NCBI RefSeq assembly: GCF_002370355.1
Contig: NZ_AP017929.1
Coordinates: forward strand, 1,054,001-1,118,000
Source of the DNA: Latilactobacillus sakei subsp. sakei DSM 20017 = JCM 1157
GTDB lineage: Bacteria; Bacillota; Bacilli; Lactobacillales; Lactobacillaceae
Direction: 5' to 3'
Length of the DNA stretch: 64,000 bases
Shown here piece after piece: positions 16,676 to 25,340 of the stretch; the first letter of the stretch is position 1; each line of letters begins with the position of its first letter. The position numbers were made by a program, and so were the translations under genes. The notes below the pieces were generated by a model. That model had not been told where the DNA came from and ran no database searches. It was given only the letters and a program-made list of their open reading frames with translations.

Positions 16676-17194
16676 ATAGCAAAAGATTTGATGGTTAACG
16701 ATGGTATTCGTGCACGAGAATTACGTTTGATTGCTCAAGATGGCGAACAACTTGGTATCAAGAGTACACAGGATGCAATTGCATTAGCTGAACAAGCTAA
16801 TATGGATGTTGTCTTGGTTTCACCAAACGCAAAACCACCCGTTGCTCGTATTATGGACTATGGTAAGTACCGTTTCGAGCTTCAAAAGAAACAACGTGAT
16901 GCTCGTAAGAAGCAGAAAACCATTAGCCTCAAAGAGGTTCGTCTTAGTCCCACAATTGAACAAAATGACTTTAATACTAAGTTGAACAATGCACGTAAGT
17001 TCCTTGGCAAGGGCGATAAAGTGAAAGCTTCTATTCGTTTCAAGGGCCGAGCAATTACGCATAAAGAAATTGGTCAACGTGTATTAGAAAGACTTGCTAA
17101 AGAAACAGAGGACATCGCTAAAGTTACAGCACGTCCTAAAATGGATGGCCGTAGCATGTTCTTAATGTTAGAACCGCTTAAGGACCAAAAATAA
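16676..17194 (+). CDS. infC: Translation initiation factor IF-3
   Basis: IF-3 checks start-codon pairing on the 30S subunit. The N-domain ([21 protein letters not shown]), linker ([21 protein letters not shown]) and C-domain ([19 protein letters not shown]) are all present; the protein has about 172 residues. No ATG, GTG or TTG lies at the expected position. GGAGG (16662-16666) is followed by GTC ATA GCA AAA GAT, so initiation is most likely at ATA 16676, which has optimal spacing. Rare start codons are the known basis of IF-3 autoregulation in bacteria. An in-frame TTG at 16688 would clip the conserved IAKD start. Confidence 0.9.
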   Translation: MAKDLMVNDGIRARELRLIAQDGEQLGIKSTQDAIALAEQANMDVVLVSPNAKPPVARIMDYGKYRFELQKKQRDARKKQKTISLKEVRLSPTIEQNDFNTKLNNARKFLGKGDKVKASIRFKGRAITHKEIGQRVLERLAKETEDIAKVTARPKMDGRSMFLMLEPLKDQK

Positions 17195-17227
17195 AAATCT
17201 GTTTCTGATTTATTAGGAGGAAATATC

Positions 17228-17428
17228 ATGCCAAAATTTAAGACACACCGTGCTTCAGCAAAACGTTTTAAACGTACAGGTAATGGCGGCCTAAAACGCA
17301 GCCACGCCTACACAAGTCACCGTTTCCACGGTAAGACTAAGAAACAACGTCGTCAATTAAGAAAATCTGGAATGGTTTCAAATAGCGATATGAGACGTAT
17401 CCGTCAAATGTTATCAGGCCTTAAATAA
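17228..17428 (+). CDS. rpmI: Ribosomal protein bL35
   Basis: This is a 66-residue, strongly basic protein of the 50S subunit with the family start [20 protein letters not shown] and the [11 protein letters not shown] segment. A GGAGG ribosome site precedes the ATG. It lies between infC and rplT in the universal infC-rpmI-rplT order and is controlled by the infC leader. Confidence 0.97.
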   Translation: MPKFKTHRASAKRFKRTGNGGLKRSHAYTSHRFHGKTKKQRRQLRKSGMVSNSDMRRIRQMLSGLK

Positions 17429-17512
17429 GCCATAGCATTTTCGGATTCAAGTAAAAATTAGATCACTACAACAACGCTTTGACGTTGTTTGTTATTCAAG
17501 GAGGAAATTCTT

Positions 17513-17872
17513 ATGCCACGTGTTAAAGGTGGAACAGTGACGCGCAAACGTCGTAAAAAGATTTTAAAATTAGCCAAGGGTTATCGCGGCGCTAAACATT
17601 TATTATTCAAATCAGCAAATACTCAAGTAATGGTTTCATACCGTTACGCATTCCGTGATCGTCGTCAACGTAAACGTGACTTCCGTAAGTTATGGATTGC
17701 TCGTATCAACGCTGCTGCTCGTATGAACGATATGTCATACAGCCAATTAATGCACGGTTTAAGAGTCGCTGAAATCGACATGAACCGTAAGATGTTAGCT
17801 GACTTAGCTGTTAACGATGCTGCTGCATTCACATCAGTTGTTGAAGCTGCTAAAGCTGCATTAAACAAATAA
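17513..17872 (+). CDS. rplT: Ribosomal protein bL20
   Basis: L20 is needed early in 50S assembly and represses this operon in Bacilli and Proteobacteria. The 119-residue protein starts [20 protein letters not shown] and ends with the globular rRNA-binding part ([20 protein letters not shown]). The start at 17513 follows AAGGAGG; an in-frame upstream extension from 17489 lacks a ribosome site. A small hairpin (CAACG / CGTTG, about 17470-17488) in the rpmI-rplT gap may matter for autoregulation. Confidence 0.97.
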   Translation: MPRVKGGTVTRKRRKKILKLAKGYRGAKHLLFKSANTQVMVSYRYAFRDRRQRKRDFRKLWIARINAAARMNDMSYSQLMHGLRVAEIDMNRKMLADLAVNDAAAFTSVVEAAKAALNK

Positions 17873-17885
17873 TTAATAAGACCAA

Positions 17886-17929
17886 AAAAGAGTCTGGGAC
17901 AAAACTTCGTTTTGTTCGAGACTCTTTCT
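17886..17929. terminator. Intrinsic terminator between rplT and a convergent gene
   Basis: The arms AAAGAGTCTGGGACAAAAC and GTTTTGTTCGAGACTCTTT form a long stem with a TTCG-type loop and a T tail. An A run before the stem makes it usable for the minus-strand gene ending at 17948. Confidence 0.88.
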
Positions 17930-17947
17930 TTATAAATTGCATTATTT

Positions 17948-18883
17948 TTAACGGGAAACGATGATTTTACCTGGTGCATGGTGACTTTCTAAAAGTTGAT
18001 GGCCTTTGATGACGCCTTCAAGTGTGAAAGGTAATTCTTCAAGGACTGTGACGTGTAATAGGCCTTGATCAATAAGTTCACTTAAATCTTGAAGGGCTGT
18101 CAAATCAGGATAGTCACGGCGAGGATAGACAGATTGGTAAGTGACACCAGCCACTTGTTCTGCTTCACTTGGCATGATTGTTGTACTTGCAAAGAAACCA
18201 TCTGGTTGGACAAGTTTATTCAATAATTCAGTTGATTTTGGATCGCGGCTGAGGTTGACAGCAATCTTGGCCGTTTGTTTAAAGTGACTTAAATCGCCTG
18301 GTTGGTCATAGGCGATTGTTTCTTGAACGCCAAATGATCGTAAATAATCAAGGTTTGAACTGTGTGCAATCGCAATGACGTTTAAATGAGCAGCTAGGCT
18401 GAGTTGAGTGAGTAAACTCCCAACAGCCCCGCTAGCGCCCATGATAGCGATTGTATCGCCATGTTTAAAGTTCGTAAAGTGCATTAACGTGTTATAAGCG
18501 GTAATACCAGCACTTGCGAGACCAGCAGCTTCAGCGATGCTGAGGCTAACAGGTTTGCGAATGATTTTGTTGGTTGAAGCTGTGACGAATTCGCTATAAC
18601 CGCCGAGTGGGCGATGATTAATAACTAGTTCACCAATACGATAATCGGTAACGTCTGCGCCAAGCATTACAATTTCACCAACCACATCTGTCCCAGGGAC
18701 GATTGGCATTGGTAAAGGACGCACTGTTTGTTGTGAACCGGTTCTAAGGGCAACATCGTAAGGGTTAAGCCCAAACGCGAGTACTTTAATCAAGACTTGA
18801 TTTGCCTTTGGCACTGGTTGCGATTGATTCAATGTTTCAAAAACATCCGGTCCGCCAAAATGATTAAACCCAAATTTTTCCAT
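17948..18883 (-). CDS. Medium-chain dehydrogenase/reductase, quinone-oxidoreductase type
   Basis: This 311-residue NADPH-dependent oxidoreductase belongs to the zinc-free MDR family (quinone or enone reductases). The N-terminal GroES-like domain (PVPKANQVLIKVLAFGLNPYD, PGTDVVGEIV) precedes a Rossmann domain with IMGASGAVGSLLTQLS. No structural zinc cysteines are present. The start at 18883 has GAGAGG upstream; the longer in-frame extension reads into the promoter region. It is a single gene, convergent with rplT. The substrate cannot be told; alkenal or quinone reduction is the family expectation. Confidence 0.83.
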   Translation of the reverse strand: MEKFGFNHFGGPDVFETLNQSQPVPKANQVLIKVLAFGLNPYDVALRTGSQQTVRPLPMPIVPGTDVVGEIVMLGADVTDYRIGELVINHRPLGGYSEFVTASTNKIIRKPVSLSIAEAAGLASAGITAYNTLMHFTNFKHGDTIAIMGASGAVGSLLTQLSLAAHLNVIAIAHSSNLDYLRSFGVQETIAYDQPGDLSHFKQTAKIAVNLSRDPKSTELLNKLVQPDGFFASTTIMPSEAEQVAGVTYQSVYPRRDYPDLTALQDLSELIDQGLLHVTVLEELPFTLEGVIKGHQLLESHHAPGKIIVSR

Positions 18884-19079
18884 AACAACACATCCTCTCA
18901 ATTTCTTTAAACGTACCAGAAAAGCGCTTAAATGTCGATTAGTTTGACTTAGATTGTGAAGAAAGTGTTGAGAAAATTGAAAAGCAATTAGAATGGGCAA
19001 ATAATTAACCTCGTAAAGGTGCAATTTATTACTAAATAACCTATAATTAGTCAGTGACTAGATTAAAGGAGACAAATGC

Positions 19080-19610
19080 ATGCTAAAGAATTTTAAGCCA
19101 ACTTGGATGGTTAATGCAATCTACGACTTAACACCAGAACAACTCAAAGCACAAGGCATTAAAGCCGTTTTGACGGATCTTGATAACACCTTAATTGCTT
19201 GGAATAACCCAAACGGCACGCCGCAACTCAAAGAATGGTTAGCACAAATGCAAGCCGCTGAGATTACGGTCATGGTGGTTTCAAATAATAATCAGCAACG
19301 GGTCCAACACGCGTTGGCCGAATTACAATTACCTTTTATCGCCAGAGCTAATAAGCCATTGGCGACTGGGATTGTGAAAGCTAAGAAGCAACTCGGTTTA
19401 TCACGTCACGAAGTGGTGATGGTTGGGGATCAATTGATTACCGATATGCACGCAGGCAATATTGCCGGTGTCCGGACAATCTTAGTGAAACCAATTATTG
19501 ATAGTGACGCTTGGAATACTTCTATTAATCGCTTTTTTGAAAAATATATTATGCAACAACTACTAAAAAAACACGCAGATTTAACTTGGCGGGAGGATTT
19601 AAATGACTGA
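19080..19610 (+). CDS. yqeG: YqeG-family HAD phosphatase
   Basis: This 176-residue HAD-IIIA phosphatase is the Bacillus YqeG type. The nucleophile motif is LTDLDNTLIAW, motif II lies in VMVVSNNN, and motif III/IV is KANKPLA followed by VVMVGDQLITDMHAGN. It heads the conserved cluster yqeG-yqeH-yhbY-nadD-yqeK-rsfS; the substrate is unknown, though phosphatidylglycerophosphate-type activity is known for distant relatives. The AAAGGAGAC ribosome site is good. Its end overlaps the yqeH start by 8 bases. Confidence 0.92.
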   Translation: MLKNFKPTWMVNAIYDLTPEQLKAQGIKAVLTDLDNTLIAWNNPNGTPQLKEWLAQMQAAEITVMVVSNNNQQRVQHALAELQLPFIARANKPLATGIVKAKKQLGLSRHEVVMVGDQLITDMHAGNIAGVRTILVKPIIDSDAWNTSINRFFEKYIMQQLLKKHADLTWREDLND

Positions 19611-20739
19611 AGAACAACAACAGACTGAAGAAGCACTATTTTGTATTGGTTGCGGTGCTCAGATTCAAACGACTGATAAGGAAGCACTAGGCTATACCCC
19701 TAATTCTGCCCTTAAAAAAGGATTGGAAACGGGTCAGCTTTATTGCCAACGCTGTTTCAGATTGCGCCATTATAATGAAATCAGTGATATCAAGTTAAAC
19801 GATGATGATTTTTTAGCGTTACTCAACCAAATCGGTGATAGTGATGCTTTAATCGTCAACGTTGTGGATATCTTTGACTTTAACGGGAGCTTGATTCCCG
19901 GATTACACCGTTTCATCGGTGATAACCCAGTAATCTTGGTCGGCAATAAGGTCGATATCTTACCAACAGCCCTTAATCCTAACCGCGTCATCAACTGGAT
20001 TCAAAAAGAAGCCAAGGAACATGGCTTACATCCAATTGAAACCATGTTGGTCAGCGCTAAAAAAGGGAACTCAGTCGATGACTTACTAGCAGTTATCGAA
20101 CGGGAACGAAAAGGTCGCGACGTATACGTGGTTGGGGTAACTAACGTTGGTAAATCAACGCTAATTAACCGCATCATCAAACAAACTGGGATTTTGGACA
20201 GCGACGTGATTACAACGTCACAATTCCCAGGAACAACGTTGGATCGGATCGATATTCCATTATATGAAGATGATCATGCTTTAATTGATACACCAGGGAT
20301 TATTCATGCGCAACAAATGGCGCATTACTTACATGATAAGGATCTTCGTTTGATTGCCCCACAAAAGCAAATCAAGCCTAAAGTTTATCAATTAAATGAA
20401 CAACAAACGCTATTTTTAGGCGGCTTGGCACGTTTTGATTATCTTCAAGGGCCTCGTCACGGTTTTGTTGGTTACTTTGATAATGAACTTTACATCCACA
20501 GAACAAAATTAGAAAATGCGGATAATTTCTATGTTAGACAGTTAGGTGATTTATTACAGCCACCTCATCCAGAAGACTTAGCGGATTTTCCAGACTTACA
20601 ACGTTATGAATTTTCAACAAAAGAAAAAAGTGATTTAGTCTTCGCCGGTTTAGGCTGGATTACATTACCAGAAAATGTGGTTGTCGCAGGGTACGCACCA
20701 AAAGGCGTTTCAGTGATGATCAGAAAAGCACTTATTTAG
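19603..20739 (+). CDS. yqeH: Ribosome biogenesis GTPase YqeH
   Basis: YqeH is a circularly permuted GTPase needed for 30S assembly. The 378-residue protein starts with a zinc finger (CIGCGAQIQT and CQRCFRLRHY), then has G4 (VGNKVDIL), G5 (VSAKKG), G1 (GVTNVGKSTLINRI) and G3 (DTPGI) in the permuted order, and a C-terminal RNA-binding region. It overlaps yqeG and lies 22 bases before yhbY. The aroE gene that separates them in Bacillus subtilis is absent here. Confidence 0.96.
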   Translation: MTEEQQQTEEALFCIGCGAQIQTTDKEALGYTPNSALKKGLETGQLYCQRCFRLRHYNEISDIKLNDDDFLALLNQIGDSDALIVNVVDIFDFNGSLIPGLHRFIGDNPVILVGNKVDILPTALNPNRVINWIQKEAKEHGLHPIETMLVSAKKGNSVDDLLAVIERERKGRDVYVVGVTNVGKSTLINRIIKQTGILDSDVITTSQFPGTTLDRIDIPLYEDDHALIDTPGIIHAQQMAHYLHDKDLRLIAPQKQIKPKVYQLNEQQTLFLGGLARFDYLQGPRHGFVGYFDNELYIHRTKLENADNFYVRQLGDLLQPPHPEDLADFPDLQRYEFSTKEKSDLVFAGLGWITLPENVVVAGYAPKGVSVMIRKALI

Positions 20740-20761
20740 GTTAGCGAAGGGAGTAACGCGC

Positions 20762-21079
20762 GTGTTAACAGGTAAACAAAAGCACTATCTTAGAGGATTA
20801 GCGCAAACAACAAAACCATTATTCCAATTAGGTAAGAATGGTTTGTCAGAAGCTTATTTCGAACAAATCGAAGAAGCTATCGAAAAACGAGAATTAATCA
20901 AGATTAATTTATTGCAAACAACAGAGGTAACGGTTGATGAATTAGCCAACTTCTTGAAGCAACATGATAATCGGATTGAAATTGCCCAAAAAATTGGCCG
21001 GACATTGGTCATTTATAAGGCATCACGTAAAGAAAAATACCAAAAAATTTCAACGATTGTTACTAAGCTCGGACGTTAA
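20762..21079 (+). CDS. yhbY: YhbY-family (CRM domain) ribosome-associated RNA-binding protein
   Basis: This 105-residue protein is a single CRM domain, with the family start LTGKQKHYLRGLAQTTKPLF, the GKNGLSE loop and the IGRTLVIYK strand. YhbY binds pre-50S particles. It starts with GTG after GAAGGGAG. It lies in the middle of the ribosome-biogenesis cluster, 15 bases before nadD. Confidence 0.95.
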   Translation: MLTGKQKHYLRGLAQTTKPLFQLGKNGLSEAYFEQIEEAIEKRELIKINLLQTTEVTVDELANFLKQHDNRIEIAQKIGRTLVIYKASRKEKYQKISTIVTKLGR

Positions 21080-21094
21080 TAAGGCGGTGATGAG

Positions 21095-21742
21095 ATGCAA
21101 AATGCAACATTAAAAAAAGTGCACGGTGTATCAGAGTCAAAACCGTCTGTCTTAGTTGTCGAAGATAAACAACGACAACAGGTTGGTATCATGGGTGGCA
21201 CCTTTAACCCACCACATTTAGGCCATCTCATCATGGCTGAACAAGTGGGGACGCAATTAGGTTTGGATAAAGTTTTATTCATGCCGGATGCGACCCCGCC
21301 ACATGTCGATACCAAAAAAACGTTACCCGCCAAACATCGCGTTGAGATGGTCAAACGGGCGATTGCCGATAATCCACTTTTTGAATTATCAATGGCTGAA
21401 ATTGAACGCGGTGGTGTCAGTTATACGTATGACACAATTGTGGCGTTAAAGAAACAATACCCCAATACGGATTTTTATTTCATCATCGGTGGCGATATGG
21501 TCGATTATTTACCGACTTGGCACCGGATTGATGACTTAGTGCAACTCGTGCAGTTTGTTGGCATTCAACGAACAGGCTATAGTCGCCAAACGCCTTATCC
21601 AGTATTGTGGGTTGATGCACCACTTGTCGATATTAGTTCAACTCAGATTCGCAATAAGGTGCAACAGGGTTGTTCAATTCGCTACTTAGTACCGACTAAA
21701 GTGGCGGATTATATTGAGGAAGAAGGGTTATACCGTGAGTGA
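21095..21742 (+). CDS. nadD: Nicotinate-nucleotide adenylyltransferase
   Basis: NadD adenylates NaMN to NaAD in NAD synthesis. The nucleotide-binding motif GIMGGTFNPPHLGHL and the C-terminal ISSTQIR motif are clear. The 215-residue protein carries about 30 extra residues before the catalytic motif; they look soluble and have no recognised domain. The AAGGCGGTGATGAG ribosome region supports the ATG at 21095. It overlaps the yqeK start by 8 bases. Confidence 0.96.
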   Translation: MQNATLKKVHGVSESKPSVLVVEDKQRQQVGIMGGTFNPPHLGHLIMAEQVGTQLGLDKVLFMPDATPPHVDTKKTLPAKHRVEMVKRAIADNPLFELSMAEIERGGVSYTYDTIVALKKQYPNTDFYFIIGGDMVDYLPTWHRIDDLVQLVQFVGIQRTGYSRQTPYPVLWVDAPLVDISSTQIRNKVQQGCSIRYLVPTKVADYIEEEGLYRE

Positions 21743-22337
21743 TTTTACTTACCAAGAAAATATTGTGCCGTATTCACGCGCAGAACTAGCGCAAAAAGTG
21801 GCTGCCAATTTATCTGAGGGCCGTTTTCAACATTGTTTACGCGTTGAAGAGACTGCGATTAAGCTCGCTGAGCTTAATCATGCCGATGTTGAACGGGCAG
21901 CGATTGCTGGTTTGGTGCATGATTATGCCAAGCAATTACCAGACGAAGTCTTTATTGAAGCGATTCATGAAGCTGGCTTTGATCCGGAATTGTTACAATA
22001 CGGTAATGCAATTTGGCACGGTGTCGTCGGTGCTTACTTCATCGAACGTGACTTAGGCATTCACGACGAAACAATTTTAAACGCGGTCCGTCGCCACACG
22101 ATTGGCGCCCCAGAGATGACAGTCATTGATCAAATCTTATTTGTTGCTGACTTCATCGAACCGGGTCGTGATTTTCCAGGCGTGGCACAAGCGCGGGAAA
22201 CTGCCTTCGCTGATTTAGCGGCTGGCGTGCGGTTTGAAATTTTAAATACGTTGACCTTTTTAATTGAAGGGCAAAAGAAGATTTATCCTAAAACAATTGA
22301 CACATACAATGCTTGGGTGCCAACTCAAGCCCATTAA
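21735..22337 (+). CDS. yqeK: YqeK-family HD-domain diadenosine tetraphosphate hydrolase
   Basis: This HD-superfamily metal hydrolase has HCLRVEETAIKLAELN, the HD pair in AGLVHDYAKQLP and the motif HGVVGAYF. Bacillus and Staphylococcus YqeK hydrolyse Ap4A symmetrically. I place the start at GTG 21735, giving 200 residues and an 8-base overlap with nadD; an in-frame TTG at 21714 would add seven residues. It is followed by rsfS 12 bases downstream, the usual order. Confidence 0.92.
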   Translation: MSDFTYQENIVPYSRAELAQKVAANLSEGRFQHCLRVEETAIKLAELNHADVERAAIAGLVHDYAKQLPDEVFIEAIHEAGFDPELLQYGNAIWHGVVGAYFIERDLGIHDETILNAVRRHTIGAPEMTVIDQILFVADFIEPGRDFPGVAQARETAFADLAAGVRFEILNTLTFLIEGQKKIYPKTIDTYNAWVPTQAH

Positions 22338-22349
22338 AGGAGAACATTA

Positions 22350-22709
22350 GTGAAAAGTTTAGACTTATTAAAAATTGCTGTTAAAGCAGCAGACGGTAAA
22401 AGAGCAGAAGATATTGTGGCATTAAACATGGAAGGTATCAGTTTATTAGCTGATTATTTCGTAATGATGACTGGTTCTTCAGAACGCCAATTAGACGCCA
22501 TTGTGGACGCTATTGAAGATGCTGAAGAAGAAGCTGGTTTGATGGTTAAGAAAATTGAAGGTAAAAAAGGTTCACGTTGGATCTTAATGGATTTTGGCGA
22601 CCTTGTCATCAATGTCTTCATGCCAGAAGAACGTGCATTATACAACCTTGAAAAATTATGGGATGAAGCACCAATGGTTGATGTTTCAGAATGGTTAACA
22701 GAAGAATGA
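22350..22709 (+). CDS. rsfS: Ribosomal silencing factor RsfS
   Basis: RsfS binds L14 on the 50S subunit and blocks subunit joining during starvation. The 119-residue protein has the family segments GKRAEDIVALNMEGISLLADYF, TGSSERQLDAI and GSRWILMDFGDLVINVF. It starts with GTG after AAAGGAG. Its stop overlaps the methyltransferase ATG (ATGA). Confidence 0.96.
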   Translation: MKSLDLLKIAVKAADGKRAEDIVALNMEGISLLADYFVMMTGSSERQLDAIVDAIEDAEEEAGLMVKKIEGKKGSRWILMDFGDLVINVFMPEERALYNLEKLWDEAPMVDVSEWLTEE

Positions 22710-23437
22710 TTTACCAAAGTTTCGCAACGGTCTATGATCGCTTAATGGATCATGAATTATATGGTCAATGGCGCGATTACACATTACAAACGTTGCAAAA
22801 TCAACACCGCGTTTTAGAGCTCGCTTGTGGGGCTGGCGATTTAGCGATCCTTTTAAAGCAAGCAGGACTGGACGTTGTTGGCTTGGACCTTTCAACAGAA
22901 ATGTTGAGTATTGCGTCTGAAAAAGCGACTGAAGCGGGCGTCAGTTTCCCATTACTTCAAGGCGACATGTTAGATCTTAGTGAAGTGGGCACATTTGATG
23001 CGATCACTTGTTTTGACGATTCAATCTGCTACATGCAAGATTTGGATCAGGTCCAACAAGTCTTTAAACAGGTTTATCAACAACTGGTAGAGGGCGGTCA
23101 ATTCTTATTTGATGCGCATTCACTCTATCAAATGGATGTTTTATTCCCCGGTTTTATGTATAATGATCGGACCGAAGAAACGGCCTTTATGTGGACGAGT
23201 TATGAAGGCGAAGTGCCTCATTCAGTTGAACATGATTTAACCTTCTTCGTTTGGGACGAACAACTTGGTGGTTACCAAGAATTAAACGAATTACATCATG
23301 AACGGACGTATCCAATGGCTGACTTTGTGGCGGCTTTAGAAGCGGTGGGCTTTAAACAAATTAAAGTCAGCGCTGATTTTGGTCAAGAAGCGGTTCAAGA
23401 TGACAGTGTTCGTTGGTTCTTTAGCGCAGTTAAATAG
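22706..23437 (+). CDS. Class I SAM-dependent methyltransferase (YqeM-like)
   Basis: This 243-residue protein has the SAM-binding motif VLELACGAGDLAILL, acidic motif II (VVGLDLSTEML) and motif ITCFDDSICYM. It corresponds in position and length to YqeM of Bacillus, which sits after rsfS in the same cluster; the substrate is unknown. The ATG at 22706 is coupled to the rsfS stop; a longer in-frame start would lie inside rsfS. Confidence 0.9.
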   Translation: MIYQSFATVYDRLMDHELYGQWRDYTLQTLQNQHRVLELACGAGDLAILLKQAGLDVVGLDLSTEMLSIASEKATEAGVSFPLLQGDMLDLSEVGTFDAITCFDDSICYMQDLDQVQQVFKQVYQQLVEGGQFLFDAHSLYQMDVLFPGFMYNDRTEETAFMWTSYEGEVPHSVEHDLTFFVWDEQLGGYQELNELHHERTYPMADFVAALEAVGFKQIKVSADFGQEAVQDDSVRWFFSAVK

Positions 23438-23445
23438 AGGTTAGT

Positions 23446-24621
23446 ATGAGAATTACAGGAATTATTGCGGAGTACAATCCGCTACATAATGGGCATATCT
23501 ATCAACTTCAACAGGCGCGTCAGCAATCCAAAGCGGATTTAGTGATTGTCTGCATGAGCGGGAATTACGTTCAGCGCGGGCAAGCAGCCCTTTTGGATAA
23601 GTGGACGCGAGCCAAATTAGCGTTGCAAAATGGTGCGGATATGGTGGTCGAATTGCCATTTGTGAGTGCGGTGCAACCAGCTGATCGTTTTGCGGCTGGG
23701 GCAGTGCAACTGTTAGCGGCACTTGGCTGTCAGACAATCGCCTTTGGCAGTGAGCAACCGGCATTTGATTATCAACAAGCGGGGCAGCAGATTATCGACT
23801 TACCTGAGCAATCTGCTGCTTTTGTTGACTATCAAAAAACGTACGCAACGCAGCTTAACGAGTTCTATCAAGAACAGTTGTCCTTGCAGATTGATCAACC
23901 AAACCATCTATTAGGAATCAGTTACGCGGTCGCTAATGCACGTCTAGCGCAACCGTTAAACTTATTGGCTATCAAGCGAGAACAAGCACAACATGGGGAT
24001 CAGACCATTTCAACGGCACCGTATGCAAGTGCGAGTGCGATTCGCAAGATTGTGACGCAAGGCACCGATTTAGCAGCCTTACAACACGTTGTCCCGGCAG
24101 AAACCCTAGCAGCCTTAGCTGATAGTACGATTCTTACAGAAGACCAACTATGGCCACTCTTAAAATACCGCATCGAGAGTCTGTCACTAGCACAATTACG
24201 GCAGGTCTACCAGATGTCAGAGGGCTTGGAATACCGTTTCAAAAAGGTGATTCACAAAGCCAATAGTTATACCGACTTATTACAATCCTTAAAAACAAAA
24301 CGATATACGTATGCCCGGCTCCAACGGGTTTGCCTATATGTCTTATTAAACATTCAGCCAGCGGATATTCAACAAGGGCTTGCACGGCCTTATATTCGCT
24401 TGTTGGGCTTTAATGACATTGGGCAGCAACACTTACACCAGTTGAAGAAGACGACTGATTTACCCATTATCAGTAAGGTTTCCGCCAAAATGGGGGCCGA
24501 AACTGGTTTATTGGGCTTAGAAGTCCGCGTTGATCGCTTACGAGAACAATTTGGCTGGCAGTCGCAAAACTTTGCCAGACAACCGATTTTTTATCATGGA
24601 AAGGATGAAGCGCATTGTTAA
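23446..24621 (+). CDS. tmcAL: tRNA(Met) cytidine acetate ligase TmcAL
   Basis: TmcAL (formerly YlbM) uses acetate and ATP to acetylate the wobble cytidine of elongator tRNA-Met. The 391-residue protein has the HIGH-like nucleotidyltransferase start GIIAEYNPLHNGHIYQL, the motif CMSGNYVQRGQ and the adenylate-binding region ASASAIRK. It is 8 bases behind the methyltransferase and overlaps the yceD start by 7 bases. Confidence 0.94.
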   Translation: MRITGIIAEYNPLHNGHIYQLQQARQQSKADLVIVCMSGNYVQRGQAALLDKWTRAKLALQNGADMVVELPFVSAVQPADRFAAGAVQLLAALGCQTIAFGSEQPAFDYQQAGQQIIDLPEQSAAFVDYQKTYATQLNEFYQEQLSLQIDQPNHLLGISYAVANARLAQPLNLLAIKREQAQHGDQTISTAPYASASAIRKIVTQGTDLAALQHVVPAETLAALADSTILTEDQLWPLLKYRIESLSLAQLRQVYQMSEGLEYRFKKVIHKANSYTDLLQSLKTKRYTYARLQRVCLYVLLNIQPADIQQGLARPYIRLLGFNDIGQQHLHQLKKTTDLPIISKVSAKMGAETGLLGLEVRVDRLREQFGWQSQNFARQPIFYHGKDEAHC

Positions 24622-25175
24622 AATGGTCAGTACAAGCATTACAAAAGCATCGTGAACATCCGCTTGCTTTTGAAGAAACAGTTGATTTAGAAAAACAACT
24701 CCACGAAAGAGAAAATGATGTTTTGTCAGCAACGCCGTTTGTCATCAGCGGTCAATTAACCGTTGATCGACGGGCCATCATCGCTGACTTACACGTGGTC
24801 GGACAACTAACGGTCCCATCAACACGGAGTTTGAATCCGGTGGCACTCCCACTTGATTTTACGTTCACTGAAATTTATGTTGATCCAACGGACGAAGAAT
24901 TATCACGTTTCCCTGATGAGGACATGTTGTTCCCATTAGAAGGTGAAATGTTAGACATGCAAGTGGCTGTTGAAGATCACATCTTATTACACATTCCGAG
25001 TCATATTTTGACACCGGAAGAAGAAAATGAAGACGTGATGCCAACGGGCCAAGCTTGGTCAGTTATCTCTGAAGAAGAATACGCTAAGCAACAGGCAGAA
25101 GAGGCTGAAGCCCCTAATCCAGAATTAGCTAAGCTCAAAGCATTGTTAGAAGCACAAGAAAACGACGCCGATTAA
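24615..25175 (+). CDS. yceD: YceD/DUF177 family protein
   Basis: This 186-residue acidic protein has the family start LKWSVQALQKH and the region FDFTFTEIYVDP-like strand after the central turn. YceD proteins are linked to 23S rRNA/L32 expression and usually precede rpmF. Here rpmF does not follow; a terminator overlaps the stop codon. TTG 24615 is the start, inside the tmcAL end; an AAGGATGAAG ribosome region precedes it. Confidence 0.88.
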   Translation: MLKWSVQALQKHREHPLAFEETVDLEKQLHERENDVLSATPFVISGQLTVDRRAIIADLHVVGQLTVPSTRSLNPVALPLDFTFTEIYVDPTDEELSRFPDEDMLFPLEGEMLDMQVAVEDHILLHIPSHILTPEEENEDVMPTGQAWSVISEEEYAKQQAEEAEAPNPELAKLKALLEAQENDAD

Positions 25176-25193
25176 GACGGGCGTCTTTTTTTT
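25164..25193 (+). terminator. Intrinsic terminator overlapping the yceD stop
   Basis: GACGCC (25164-25169) pairs with GGCGTC (25180-25185), followed by eight T residues. It ends the yqeG-to-yceD operon; the left arm lies inside the last yceD codons. Confidence 0.87.
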
Positions 25194-25340
25194 GCACTAA
25201 TTTATAAAATGGACCGGCCCAAATGGGTTAAAATGCTTTTCTTTAGTGAACAATTCTGCTAACATAATCAGAGTAAGTGTATTAAGCAATTTGAGTAGAT
25301 AATACACCATTAAATTAGAACTTATTAGGAGGCCTTTTAC

